Source of the DNA: Malaya genurostris
Lineage: Eukaryota; Arthropoda; Insecta; Diptera; Culicidae
DNA length: 64,000 nt
Direction of reading: 5' to 3'
Assembly (NCBI RefSeq): GCF_030247185.1
Contig: NC_080571.1
Coordinates: forward strand, 104,181,128-104,245,127
Shown piece by piece: positions 10,502-20,723 of this stretch (positions within the stretch are counted from its first letter, which is position 1; every line of letters starts with the position of its first letter). The position numbers were made by a program, and so were the translations under genes. The notes below the pieces were generated by a model. That model made no database searches and had not been told where the DNA came from. It saw only the letters and a program-made list of their open reading frames with translations.

Positions 10502-13174
10502 TTAACCTAATACGTACAAATTTTGAATTATTTGTATTTCAGAGATTGAGCACCTCTCTTCAAATTTCGTGCAGTATTGTTCGAATTTTTGTTCTAGTAT
10601 ATCCAGGGAAGCCATCTCATGTACTTCACTAGTCCTTGTCCAAGGGGGTAGATTTAGAATCATCTTTAAGATCTTACTTTGAATGCGCTGAAGCCTAAGT
10701 TTGTGTGTTCGTGCACAGCCCCGCCAAACAGGGACTGCGTATTCAATTGCGGGGTAGATGATTTGTTTATAGACAGCCATCTGATTCTTCAGGCATAGTT
10801 TAGATGTTCTACAAATCAGCGGATACAGAGACCTAATGAGTATGCTGCATTTTTGAACGATTTTGTCAACATGTGACCTGAATATCAGGTGTCTGTCAAA
10901 GGTGAGTCCTAGATAGATAACTTCATCTGACCATTGAATGACCTCATCACCGAATCGTATTCTGCATTCGTCTGATGGAACAAGTTTTGGAGATCTTGAA
11001 TGTGGAAACAAGATGACCTGAGTTTTTGCTGCATTGATCACAATTTTCCAGCTTGTAAAATATTCCGTTAAAGCGTCCAGACCTGTCTGTAGTTTATTCT
11101 TCAGAGCATTAATGACACGACCTTTGTAAAGAATGGCAGTATCATCAGCAAATTGTGACAGAACACCACCACCTGGAAGAGGTGGGATGTCTGATGTGAA
11201 AATGTTGTATAGAATGGGACCTAGGATACTTCCCTGGGGTACACCAGCAGGAATAGTAAATCTTTCTGAAAGTGCATTATTCAGAGAAACCTGGAATGCT
11301 CTATCTGCAAGATAATTTTTGATAATTTTAATAAGATACATGGGAAAATTATACCGATGCAGTTTGAACACCAGTCCATCGTGCCACACATTATCGAATG
11401 CCTTTTCAATATCCAATATTGCCATGGCAGTCGTTTTGGACACTGATTTGTTTTGCTGGATGACGTTGTTAACCCTTGTGAGTTGGTGGATGGTGGATCT
11501 TCCTTTCCGGAACCCAAACTGTTCTTCCAGAAATATATCCTGTTCATCTGCGAAAGCAAGAATTCGCCTTTGTATTGACTTTTCAAACAGCTTGGATAGG
11601 GCAGAGAGTAAGCTGATGGGCCGATAGCTCTTGGAAAAGGAAGGATCTTTCCCCGGTTTCAAAACTGGGATAACTTTAGCTAACTTCCACCTTGAAGGGA
11701 AGTAACCAAGCTCCCAGCACCTGTTAAAAATTTTAGCTAAGAAGACAAATGAGCGAATACTCAAATGTTTCAGCTCAATGTTGAATGTGTTGTCGAAACC
11801 GGGGGCCTTCATATTTTTGGATTTTTTCACAAAAGCCATCAGCTCATTCGCAGTGACTCTACTTTCCTCAGGAACCAAGCTGTCTGATTGGTCAACCTCA
11901 GCTACGCTATCAGCAACGGCTCTTTCATATGGACTAACAATGTTAAGTCCTAAATTGTGAGAACACACAAACTGCTGGCCTAGCGCATTTGCCTTCTCTA
12001 CTGGTGTGATTAAAGGTATTCCTTCAGCTGCGTCCTGGGGTGACATCAGAGGAGGAATAGGCTTCGGTTTTTTCTTAAGCACCTTCGTTAAGGACCAGAA
12101 GGGCTTTGAATGTGGGAGAATTTGTCGAAGCTTTTGCTGGAAGTTCCTGTTGCGAAGCTCAGATATCCTTTCCTGGATTATCCTAGTTAAGTTGTTATAA
12201 GTAGTCTTCCTATCTAGAATGCCAGTTCGTTGATACTGCCTCCGGTAGATATTCCGAAGTCGGATGAGTTTCTTGGTGACACTGTCGATTTGAAGAGAGG
12301 AACTCGGCATATGTTGTATTGGAACCGTCCTATCACGAGCGACTGTGATTGAATGCTGGAAGGAAGATAGGGCTGCATCGATTTCCATCGGGGAATCAAG
12401 TGGCAAATCGATATTAATAAGTTGGTCGGCGATATGTTGAAATTGGACCCAATCGGTGCGATAATAGTTCCTCCGAGGTTGAATAGGCACTGTTTCTGGT
12501 GAAGATCCCAACGTCAATATTACTGGAAAGTGGTCGGAAGAGAGCTCGTTGAAAACAACCGGAGAGCTGTCTATGGCGCTGTTGCTGATGAATATATCCA
12601 AAATGGAATGAACTCCCGATCTGGAAAGTCGCGTTGGTTGATCCGGAGCGAAGATGTTGTATTGTCCAGCTTCGTAATCTTCGGCAAGTACGAATCCGTT
12701 TCGATTCTGTCTTCTGTTTCCCCACAGCTCATGCCGTGCGTTCAGCTCCCCAGCAATGATGAATTTGTTCTGTCGTCGAGTGAGCATAGCCAGATCTCGC
12801 TTCAATGATGCACACGTACCATCTCGAAGATTGGTTTGTTTGGGGCAGTACGCTGCAATGATGATGATGGGTCCCATCGTCGTTGTAATCTCAATTCCGA
12901 TGGCTTCTATGAGTTGCAATTTAAAGGCTGACAGAAGCCTGTGCTGAATGGATCGTTTAACGGCAATGGCAACTCCCCCTCCTCTGGTAGTTGTCCTGTC
13001 GAGCCTGTGAATCCTGTAATTGGAAATAAAAATAGAATTTTCAGGTTTAAGATGAGTTTCAGTTAAAATAGCAATATCGGCATTCTTCTCTTGAAGAAAG
13101 TCGGACAATTCAGCAGTTTTGCTCCTGAGTGAGCAAGCATTCGAATTTACTATAACCAACTCATTATATTGCAT
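10502..13174 (-). CDS. LINE ORF2: endonuclease and reverse transcriptase
   Basis: 890-residue ORF2 protein of a Jockey-clade non-LTR retrotransposon, which nicks target DNA and reverse transcribes its own RNA at the nick. The N-terminal 225 residues are an AP-like endonuclease: SNACSLRSK near the start, LTETHL, and the catalytic SSDHFP near residue 213. The reverse transcriptase follows with KVIPVLKPGKDP, SYRPISLLSALSKLFE (about residue 515), AFDNVWHDGLV, PAGVPQGSILGPILYNIF, and the catalytic box QFADDTAILY near residue 675. The thumb region has YLGLTFDRHL. There is no RNase H domain, as expected for Jockey. No stop or frameshift is visible. The ATG at 13174 overlaps the end of ORF1. Confidence 0.93.
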   Translation of the reverse strand: MQYNELVIVNSNACSLRSKTAELSDFLQEKNADIAILTETHLKPENSIFISNYRIHRLDRTTTRGGGVAIAVKRSIQHRLLSAFKLQLIEAIGIEITTTMGPIIIIAAYCPKQTNLRDGTCASLKRDLAMLTRRQNKFIIAGELNARHELWGNRRQNRNGFVLAEDYEAGQYNIFAPDQPTRLSRSGVHSILDIFISNSAIDSSPVVFNELSSDHFPVILTLGSSPETVPIQPRRNYYRTDWVQFQHIADQLINIDLPLDSPMEIDAALSSFQHSITVARDRTVPIQHMPSSSLQIDSVTKKLIRLRNIYRRQYQRTGILDRKTTYNNLTRIIQERISELRNRNFQQKLRQILPHSKPFWSLTKVLKKKPKPIPPLMSPQDAAEGIPLITPVEKANALGQQFVCSHNLGLNIVSPYERAVADSVAEVDQSDSLVPEESRVTANELMAFVKKSKNMKAPGFDNTFNIELKHLSIRSFVFLAKIFNRCWELGYFPSRWKLAKVIPVLKPGKDPSFSKSYRPISLLSALSKLFEKSIQRRILAFADEQDIFLEEQFGFRKGRSTIHQLTRVNNVIQQNKSVSKTTAMAILDIEKAFDNVWHDGLVFKLHRYNFPMYLIKIIKNYLADRAFQVSLNNALSERFTIPAGVPQGSILGPILYNIFTSDIPPLPGGGVLSQFADDTAILYKGRVINALKNKLQTGLDALTEYFTSWKIVINAAKTQVILFPHSRSPKLVPSDECRIRFGDEVIQWSDEVIYLGLTFDRHLIFRSHVDKIVQKCSILIRSLYPLICRTSKLCLKNQMAVYKQIIYPAIEYAVPVWRGCARTHKLRLQRIQSKILKMILNLPPWTRTSEVHEMASLDILEQKFEQYCTKFEERCSISEIQIIQNLYVLG

Positions 13175-13681
13175 ATTCGATGATGAATTTGCCTAAGGCG
13201 TTGATTTGATCTAACCGCGTTCTGCAGTTTCGTAGTTTTGTTGTCATTGTTTCAAAAATGACGATCAGTTGTTCAGCAGAGAATAAATCATAAGAGTCAT
13301 CCTTTGCTTGTGGTTGATTATTGCCCCATCCAGGAGGGATTCTTGAGGAAGATTCTTTTTGAGATCCAGCGGCTGAAGTCTTTGGATTGCTGCGAGGAAG
13401 TGGCGGCAAATTCGGAATATCCCTCTTCGGTGGGAGCCGTGGGAAATTAACTTCATCCTTCTGTGGAACATTCTTGCGCGTTGATTGTTTACGGGACGCC
13501 TGTTGTCGAATTTTTGTGAACTCAGCACGTTTGGGACACGATTTGCTAGTAGATGGATGGTCGCCATCACAGTTCACACATTTTACAGCGATGTCATCTA
13601 GTAGGCAATCGTTGGTATTGTGTGGTTCGGCACATTTCCCGCACCGACTTTTCATGTGGCAATTCCTCGCTCCATGGCCGT
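13164..13681 (-). CDS. LINE ORF1 gag-like protein, 5'-truncated
   Basis: C-terminal part of the nucleic-acid-binding ORF1 protein of the same Jockey-type element. It starts within a CCHC zinc knuckle (YGHGARNCH), followed by two more knuckles (CGKCAEPHNTNDC and CVNCDGDHPSTSKSC), then a basic, proline-rich tail ending in KFIIEYAI. The first cysteines and the whole RNA-binding N-terminal half are lost to 5' truncation, so an apparent start at 13697 reads out of flanking DNA and is not real. Not expected to be functional. Confidence 0.85.
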
Positions 13682-13694
13682 AGAAAAAACAAAA

Positions 13695-14489
13695 CAATAA
13701 GTTTCGGGTTATGTAGGCGAAGGAGAAGCAAGTTTTTTCTTAGTTAGAAATTTATTAAATATTCAAATAGGATGTATCACTGTTTGTTTTGGCAAGTTGG
13801 AAACGATCTTGAACCGTGCCATAATTCATACTGTCCATGGAGTGGAATGAATATGATTTCAACTGATACACAGTGGGCGAAGGCTCCAGCGAACGATTTT
13901 AATATTCTCGAATTTGTCAAACATCATGTATTTTGATCTTCATGAATTGTCTCCCAAATATCCTTTGCAATGTTTATGTGGAAATTCCCTTACACAAAGT
14001 TTGAGCATGTTCCATTGACTTATTGTTTGTCTGATAATCACAAATCATATTATTTACCGACCCATAGATGAGGATTTCGTGGTACGAAAACGATGCTGGA
14101 AGCTTCGCTTTGTTTCGCCCCTACCTTTATAAATCACTTAGATTATGTGCCGTATCTCTGTAGAGCGAAATAAAGGTCGAAGAAGGTGTTAGCGTTCAGG
14201 AAGTTTCTCCGTCAGTAGATGTTGTTCGGAGGAAAATGGGAAGCAATCTCCTGGACCAATAAACAGCTCGCCAGTGCGGGAAAAACAAATTTTGCTGTCT
14301 GTTCGTGTGGGTTAAATGCCCGGCGAAAAGCAATTCGAAATACATTTTTAAACAGTACATTATTCTTTTTCATTTCGAGTTCGTTCGAGGGCTACAACGT
14401 TGGCTTCGAAGCCCAGGTTACTCTCCATACTAATCTGTGAATGCTTAGGAAACTGGAACCCAGAAACTTTTGGTTTGTAAATAAAAAAA
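13695..14489. other. intronic sequence, no gene seen
   Basis: Non-coding sequence between the Jockey-type insertion and the next element. A 73-codon ORF at 14219 has no recognisable motif. Confidence 0.4.
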
Positions 14490-15002
14490 AAGGCGGGTGG
14501 GTAATGTCAGAGACATAACTGGATGTCGTAAATACGAAAACAACTGACATGCTCCTTAACACTTCCGAATATCAATTGTATGAATTATGCACGCATTCCC
14601 CTTTTTCACATTTTTCGCAAAAACAAAAAAAGCTTCACTTGATCTCGATTACTGTGAATTTCACACAGCGAAAAGTGCACAAATCTAAGCAAACTATTCT
14701 TGATTTGCAGTAAACTGAGAATATTTCCCTACGATTTGCAAACAACAAATCCTAATAGTTCTTTAGAAAACTTTTAGAGCCATTAGAACGGCTGATATTG
14801 TGCAATGCTCTCCACCGATGTTTTTTTTCCCAATGCTAATGACTGGCAGCTGTGACGTAATCGCTCTTGTCGAAAGCGTGCAGACGACACAAAACACATC
14901 TGCTCGCAGTGGCGATACAATCCAAACTGATTCAAGTTTTGTTGAGAGGCTTGTTTCTACCTGATTTCGTTTGTAGCTTTTTCACTAATGGGCGGTCCTA
15001 AC

Positions 15003-15020
15003 GGCTATAAAAATAGCCGC
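15003..15020 (+). promoter_or_regulatory. TATA-like palindrome, repeat unit 1
   Basis: ggctataaaaatagccgc: TATAAAA enclosed by complementary GGCTAT/ATAGCC. It lies about 20 bp downstream of GGGCGG and upstream of ATTTGCAT. Promoter function is inferred. Confidence 0.35.
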
Positions 15021-15548
15021 ATACAGAATTTTAATGTCGATTATTTCATTTTGGATTTGCATATTTTATTGAAAGAAACTATCAATATGCTGTAGGGATT
15101 CGTTTCCAGCATTCAGAAGAGTCAAATTGCGTAATTCTCTACGACATTAAACTCTGGAACATTTTTCGCAAAAAAAGGCTTCACTTGATCTCGATTACTA
15201 TGAATTTCACACAGCGAAAAGTGCACAAATCTAAGCAAAATGTTCTTGATTTGCAGTAAACTGAGGATATTTCCCTACGATTTGCGAACAACAAATCCTA
15301 ATAGTTCTTTAGAAAACTTTTAGAGCCATTAGAACGGCTGATATTGTGCAATGCTCTCCACCGTTGTTTTTTTTCCCAATGCTAATGACTGGCAGCTGTG
15401 ACGTAATCGCTCTTGTCGAAAGCGTGCAGACGACACAAAACACCTCTGCTCGCAGTGGCGATTGAATCCAAACTGATTGAATTTTTGTTAAGAGATTTCC
15501 TTTTATGTGATTTCGTTTGTAGCTTTTTCACTAATGGGCGGTCCTAAC

Positions 15549-15566
15549 GGCTATAAAATTAGCCGC
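15549..15566 (+). promoter_or_regulatory. TATA-like palindrome, repeat unit 2
   Basis: Same site as in unit 1 with a single change (ggctataaaattagccgc). The TATAAAA core is kept. Confidence 0.35.
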
Positions 15567-16094
15567 ATACAGAATTTTATTGTCGATTATTTCATTTCGG
15601 ATTTGCATAATTTATTGAAAGAAACTATCAATATGCTGTAGGGATTCGTTTCCAGCATTCAGAAGAGTCAAATTGCGTAATTCTCTACGACATTAAACTC
15701 TAAAACATTTTTTGCAAAAAAAGGCTTCACTTGATCTCGATTACTGTGAATTTCACACAGCGAAAAGTGCACAAATCTAAGCAAACTGTTCTTGATTTGC
15801 AGTAAACTGAGGATATTTCCCTACGATTTGCGAACAACAAATCCTAATAGTTCTTTAGAAAACTTTTAGAGCCATTAGAACGGCTGATATTGTGCAATGC
15901 TCTCCACCGTTGTTTTTTTTCCCAATGCTAATGACTGGCAGCTGTGACGTAATCGCTGTTGTCGAAAGCGTGCAGACGACACAAAACACATCTGCTCGCA
16001 GTGGTGATTGAATCCAAACTGATTGAATTTTTGTTAAGAGATTTCCTTTTATGTGATTTCGTTTGTAGCTTTTTCACTAATGGGCGGTCCTAAC

Positions 16095-16112
16095 GGCTAT
16101 AAAAATAGCCGC
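16095..16112 (+). promoter_or_regulatory. TATA-like palindrome, repeat unit 3
   Basis: Identical to the site in unit 1. Confidence 0.35.
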
Positions 16113-16210
16113 ATACAGAATTTTATTGTCGATTATTTCATTTCGGATTTGCATAATTTATTGAAAGAAATTATCAATATGCTGTAGGGATTCGGTTCTA
16201 GCATTCACAA

Positions 16211-16239
16211 GGACCAAATTGAGGAGCTCAATTTGGTCC
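16211..16239. other. 12-bp perfect hairpin
   Basis: ggaccaaattga and tcaatttggtcc are exact complements separated by a 5-nt loop, located just after the third tandem unit. Could be a fold-back relic or a regulatory hairpin. Confidence 0.6.
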
Positions 16240-16327
16240 GTCGCTGCTGGTTGATGATTCAACTCCCACGACGTCTGCTTCCATCGAACGCACGAAAAGA
16301 AATGATCGATTTTTGACCACGGTTCCC

Positions 16328-16335
16328 CTTTTATA
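16328..16335 (-). promoter_or_regulatory. TATA box-like site on the minus strand
   Basis: TATAAAAG followed on the - strand by GGGAACCG and then ATCGATCATTTC. The related element at 37190-38200 keeps a TATA-like 'gagtataaat' followed by 'atcgatcatttctt' at the matching position. Conservation between two copies suggests a promoter carried by the element, pointing towards the tandem array. Confidence 0.35.
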
Positions 16336-16860
16336 CGCATTCAGTTGAAGATATGTGCCTGACTACCTCAAAATCGTCGTCCTTGCGCAAAAAACCCAAG
16401 CGAAAGTAAGGTGTTCTCCGCGTTGTTTTCAAATTTTAAGAAAACTTAATTTTTGAGTTGTTTGTGGTTATCGCACACTGTTCAAAATATTATCCTGAAT
16501 TCCTGATCATATTTTTGATGAAATGGTGAAAGAATTATGTTGCTACCATTAATACAAGTCGAGATATTCACGATTAAGTTCTGCCCATTCTTCCATATGG
16601 CTAATTTTGAAAAGGCGCCCCATAGTAAAGTAAGTCGTATTCACGACAAAATAATGCTTGTTTTGAAAAGGTTAACAGTTTGTAGTTTTGTAATATGCTT
16701 TGGAAATTATTAAATTGAGCTTCCAATATTCTGTATCATTTGTTGATATCAATTTAATTCAACTATCCTCGTGAATATACTAAATTGTCATAACATCACA
16801 AGATTCACAAGTAATGAGTGTGCTTTTTATTAGGAAGTTACATACCGTATGCGAGATAAT

Positions 16861-18030
16861 TATTTTTTTATTCAAAAGATATTTTTTATTCAGGCCTATT
16901 TGCGTATAAGCTTTACGTGGCCGATTGAGCCGATTTTTGAAATATTTTTTTTTGGGCTGGATCTCGTTGTCACCCTTTTTCTAGGGGGAGAGGAGCTTCC
17001 ATTTCCCTCCTGCGAGGATTGAGGGGCACTTCGTTCGTGGTTCGTCTCGTCATCCATTGCCGCATCGATAGTATTGTTGTCGATTTCTGTCTTCTTTTCG
17101 TTGCTAGTTGCTGTAGATGTACCTTGTTGTATATTGGTTGCAATTGCTGGTTGGTTGGAGGGTAAGTTGTTAACTGCAGTTGGTGTACTTTGTTCTATAG
17201 GGGATGATGATGGATTTGTTCATTGTTGTTGGTGGCTGTCACAGATGTACTGGGGTTGCTTGGGGTTTGTGTGAAGGAAGCACCGTTGTCCTTTGGTGTA
17301 GTTGTCTCCTTGTCCAGTTTATCACATGGCTTACCGTAGTGAACAGCTTTTTGGCAATATTGACATGTGGCCATCTGATTGTCATAGGTAACAAGTTATT
17401 TGCACGGAATTCTTGTATCTTGACCGAAAATCACATAAGAAGGTATAGGCCTCTTCAAGTGTATGCGTAATAAACGTACGCCATTTAGAATACCGGGGAA
17501 AAAATTCTTCAACTTTTCTTTTTCGATAGAGAGAATCTCTCCGTATTGGGACATAGTTTTGCGAATTAAGAATCGGTGACGCTTGAGGGAAGATCATGCA
17601 CACGCACTTCTATAGCACTATCATCCATATATACTGGATATATGTTGTACTTAATGTTCTCGTGCTCCACATAGTGCACATTGTTATTGTCTTTTGCGAA
17701 TTGAATTGCATCCAACTTTTTTATAAAACTGGATGGAAACAACATTATTCGTCTTTTTGCATTGAAGTAAATGCACACGTTTAATGTCAAGATGCATTTG
17801 CTCTTTAAGCAAACCTTCAAGTTCTCGTATCGAAGGTCGAATTTTGCACTGTCTGAAGTCAACAATAATTGTATTTTTTCGTACCGGCGGTAGCTTTTGT
17901 TCGTTTGGTTCACTCATTTCGAGATCGTTCTATTGTTCACTCCACAATACTGTGCTTGGTTTCTTCTGTCCCGAACGTAAGCGGTTTTGTTTTATCGACT
18001 GACTTGGATGAGATGTGCAACCGAACTGAT
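16861..18030 (-). mobile_element. ORF1-only non-LTR retroposon
   Basis: On the - strand the element begins ATCAGTTCGGTTGCACATC and ends in two AATAAA motifs and a short A-rich tail. It is flanked by a perfect 14-bp direct repeat GTATGCGAGATAAT (+ strand, 16847-16860 and 18031-18044). The 1170 bp between the repeats hold a LINE-type ORF1 only. There is no endonuclease or reverse transcriptase and no sign of an internal deletion scar. The start resembles the CAGT initiator of internal-promoter LINEs, so this may be a full-length non-autonomous element that relies on another LINE's ORF2. Confidence 0.75.
16906..17917 (-). pseudogene. LINE ORF1 nucleic-acid-binding protein, frameshifted
   Basis: Starts MSEPNEQKLPPVRKNTIIVD at 17917 and is readable to a stop at about 16906 (end GSIGHVKLIRK), but only through at least three frames. 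Successive pieces are an N-terminal segment with RELEGLLKEQMHLDIKRVHL, a middle with YPVYMDDSAIEVRVHDLP, and a C-terminal part with one zinc knuckle CQYCQKAVHYGKPC (C-X2-C-X4-H-X4-C). A Thr/Asn-rich then basic tail (SSPPRKRVTTRSSPKK) follows. This layout is that of mosquito non-LTR ORF1 proteins. Frameshifts make it a pseudogene in this copy. Confidence 0.75.
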
Positions 18031-18129
18031 GTATGCGAGATAATGTTTTCATCATTAGGCAATGTCAAAACTCAAGATTTTCGGTTGAGATTTTTTTATT
18101 CTTTCAAATGAAGGATATTTCTCAAAGTC

Positions 18130-19060
18130 TTAAACTTTGTTAATCATCTATTGAGTTCGCATTTGCTGCAATTACGGCTTCCAAACGCTTTCGGAACGTA
18201 CCGCAGGTTCGTCGTAGGCTTATTGTACTCGAATGACATTTGGAAAAGGCCTTGATATTCATGACGCACCATATCAATTTAAATTCAGCGGATTAAAATC
18301 GGGACTGGATGGCGGCCATGGTTACATGTCATTTCTCCGATGGTCATTAGGCATACGGTCAATTGGCATAAAGATCCTTTGACATAAAGACATTTGGGTA
18401 AACACCGGTATAAAGATCACTTGGCATAACGGTCTTTTGGAATACGGTAATTTGGCATACGGGGGTAGCGACGGTCCATCGCAAGGAAACCTGTAATCTA
18501 CCCGTTCGCTCGGTTTACCCAAAATTAACGAACATAAATATGAAGGTAAAGTCAATATTCAATTCTATGTTTAACAACAATTGATATGTTAAATCGATAG
18601 CTTTGCACTTCTATTGCACCACTCAGTTATACCGTACGGCAAAAGTTTCTGCTATACACCGTCACGACGCAGAACAAATATTTAGTCAAAATATATTTTC
18701 GGCACAAATTTCCAAATAATCAAAGGACCATGCTTCTTGAGCCAATTTATTTTAATTAAGCTTTTGGTCCGCCGATGTGCCTTTATTCTCACTGTATACG
18801 ACTCTGTCATAAATTTATGATAATTTGTAGGAATCTTCGGAAAACATTAGTTAAGTAAGAAATTTTGATTCGCAATATTTTTTTGGTATTTTATGCCAAG
18901 CTTAACCGTCGGCCAAATATCCTTCGCTGTTTTCGCAATCACTCGTGAGTGCAGGTCGAGGTGTGGCACGAAACCCCATCTAGTTGAAATACAACATTTG
19001 GTTTTGGACCATACTGTTCTTTGATCCACGAAATAAAATTCTTAATTGAAGTCCCAATAT
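18130..19060 (-). pseudogene. Tc1/mariner-superfamily transposase remnant, interrupted
   Basis: On the - strand a catalytic-core fragment lies at about 19050-18880, readable as WIKEQYGPKPNVVFQLDG then CHTST and HEWLR with frameshifts. This matches the second-Asp block (QxDGAPxHTS) of the superfamily. The following block, WRPSSPDFNPLNL (third acidic region) and the C-terminal RLEAVIAANANSIE, lies at about 18320-18130. Some 550 bp containing GGCATA repeats separates the two, so another element appears to have been inserted into the gene. The N-terminus was not found. Dead copy. Confidence 0.6.
18343..18465. repeat. 17-bp 'tttggcataa' repeats, main cluster
   Basis: Roughly seven degenerate copies of a unit like 'ggtcatttggcataaag' follow each other. 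The same unit recurs in small clusters at about 19301-19345, 20441-20512 and 26550-26605, so they may be sub-terminal repeats of one transposon family. Confidence 0.7.
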
Positions 19061-19300
19061 TGACCTCCGTGTTTTCATTGTCGTCTTCTGGAATGGTCAG
19101 TCGGATGCATGATAAGATACACGTTTTTATGCTCTTTGGCTACGTCTTTCACCGGGAGATAACTAATATAGCGGTGATTAGAAAAGCGACGATCGACACG
19201 AGTGGTACGATCTTCCTAAAGTCTGTACAAGTTTTTGGCTTCGCTGACAACGTTGATGTTGTGACACGTAACTTTGAGAAGAGGATGGAAACGGTCTACG

Positions 19301-19345
19301 GTCATTAGGCATACGATCAATTGGCATAAAGGTAATTTGGTATGA
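19301..19345. repeat. 'tttggcataa' repeat cluster
   Basis: Three unit copies beginning 'ggtcattaggcatacg', nearly identical to the start of the cluster at 18343. The two probably mark equivalent ends of related elements. Confidence 0.6.
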
Positions 19346-20440
19346 ACCCAAGTAGCACCTGTAACTTGTTCAAAAAAAAAAAAAAAAACACATGCTGCAT
19401 AATGGTCGCATGACATACATGACGAAACAAGTCTTATTATGATGATGACAATGAAGTCAAAATAATGTTACGAATTCACTTCTCATCTACAATAAGTTCC
19501 GACGTAACTTTTCGGTGTTCTGACTCTTACGACGTGTTCGCATTAACAATTTTTGGTCGCCAACTGGTCACCGTAACAAAATGTTACAATGAAAAAGTGA
19601 CACACTACAAGCCAATGTTAAATAATGATTTCATATCGGTTACCGTATTCGTTGTGATGCAACAAAAAAATAAAAAAAAACATTGTCGGTTGAAAGCGAA
19701 GCAAACTTGTTTCGTCTTGGGAAGGAAATTCTCTCTACCAGAGAGAATATTTGTACGCGTTGTCACGTCAGTGTATGCTTGGAAAAACTTATTCCAATGG
19801 CTACCATTATGACCAGTCAATGAAATGTTCATTAAATCTCAATAAATGCATTTTTATTCATTGCCATTGTTCAACTGTTCCAGCTTTGATATATCAAATA
19901 CTAATATCACCCATAGAAAGACTACCTGAACACATTTCGACTTTTTAGCTCTAAATTTCATATGACGGGAATAAAAACATAAATATTATTTTGTATGTCG
20001 ATGCTCTAAAACACAAAATATAGGCGCGTACGTTTTCAATAAGTACAATGAACAACTTTACCATAAATATCGAATAGCCCGTAGATTTTGAGTAGATATA
20101 GTGAGTTTAAACAAGATTGAATACTATATTTCAGTTCTGATTATCGGATGCTAATCTTTGGTCATAAATGGTGAATGCGGAAAACATCAACAAATTGTAA
20201 CTTGACACAAACTATTTTCTGTTTCACTGTGACTAATGTGCGCGGTGCATCAAATCATATATTCGTTACTGGGAACTTGTTTGGCAACCCTCAGTATGTC
20301 TCACAAGCTCTGCCTCTTACGCTTTTCAGATTACATAGCAGTTATAACGCACGTTGCAATGTCTTCAACTTGTTCCATGAATTTGTTTCATATAAGTTAC
20401 TGTCATTGAAGTGTAATAACGTATGCAACTTGGGAAGAAT

Positions 20441-20512
20441 TTTGGCATACACACCATTTAGCATTCAATGTCATTTGGCATGAAAGTCATTTGGCATAAA
20501 ATCAATTGGAAT
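20441..20512. repeat. 'tttggcataa' repeat cluster
   Basis: Four copies of the 17-bp unit (cattt-ggcat-aaag type) without other recognisable flanks. Confidence 0.6.
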
Positions 20513-20676
20513 AAAATATAAAAATAATTCAGACGAATCTCAATTATTCACCTAACTGTTTTCCGAAAATTTCTATGAATTGACATAAATAATTGAGTTT
20601 ATGTAATTTCAAAGGGAACAAAGCTTACTTTTTTCCCCCAAATTTATGCTAGGAGCACTTACCCATTTTCAAATTT

Positions 20677-20723
20677 GTTTTACTTTTCGTCTTTGACTCA
20701 TCAGTGCGTAATTTGAGTAAAAC
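20677..20723 (-). ncRNA. hammerhead-like core lacking stem I
   Basis: On the - strand: GUUUUACU paired with AGUAAAAC (8 perfect pairs of stem III), triplet CUC, then only 10 nt, CUGAUGA (20698-20704), stem II GUC-AAA-GAC, and GAAAA. Stem I is effectively absent, which should abolish cleavage. Stem III differs from other copies on both strands, so the pairing could be compensatory or chance. Confidence 0.35.

Larger units (their letters stand above)
10475..13681 (-). mobile_element. 5'-truncated Jockey-type LINE with intact ORF2
   Basis: A non-LTR retrotransposon read on the - strand. A 13-bp direct repeat AGAAAAAACAAAA flanks it (10462-10474 and 13682-13694), the expected target-site duplication. 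The 5' end is truncated inside the ORF1 zinc-knuckle region. The 3' end has a short UTR and finishes in GTAG-type repeats rather than a poly(A) run. ORF1 and ORF2 overlap by 11 nt. Because ORF2 is open throughout, the insertion appears young. Confidence 0.85.
14632..16205 (+). repeat. 546-bp tandem repeat, about 2.9 copies
   Basis: Units begin with 'gcttcacttgatctcgatta' at 14632, 15178 and 15724. Both spacings are exactly 546 bp and copies differ by few bases. Each unit contains, in order, a CCAAT box, a CRE-like TGACGTAA, an E-box CAGCTG, GGGCGG, a TATAAAA inside a palindrome, and an octamer-like ATTTGCAT. The third unit ends when it diverges near 16200. No ORF crosses the units. Confidence 0.9.
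14490..16660 (+). mobile_element. repeat element with internal tandem array
   Basis: The left end contains 'gtaatgtcagagacataa' and 'ctggatgtcgtaaatacg' (about 14500-14540). The right end contains 'ccccatagtaaagtaagtcg' followed by 'tattcacgac' (about 16618-16650). Both ends recur, in reverse orientation, at 37190-38200, so this is an interspersed family with defined ends. The body holds three 546-bp tandem units and, after them, a segment (16240-16340) that matches 37520-37620. No transposase was found. Class unknown. Confidence 0.6.

Noticed and set aside
14632..16205. Ribosomal DNA spacer or histone gene promoter array
   Set aside because: The motif set is suggestive, but no rRNA or histone coding sequence is nearby and a relative without the array is dispersed at 37190.
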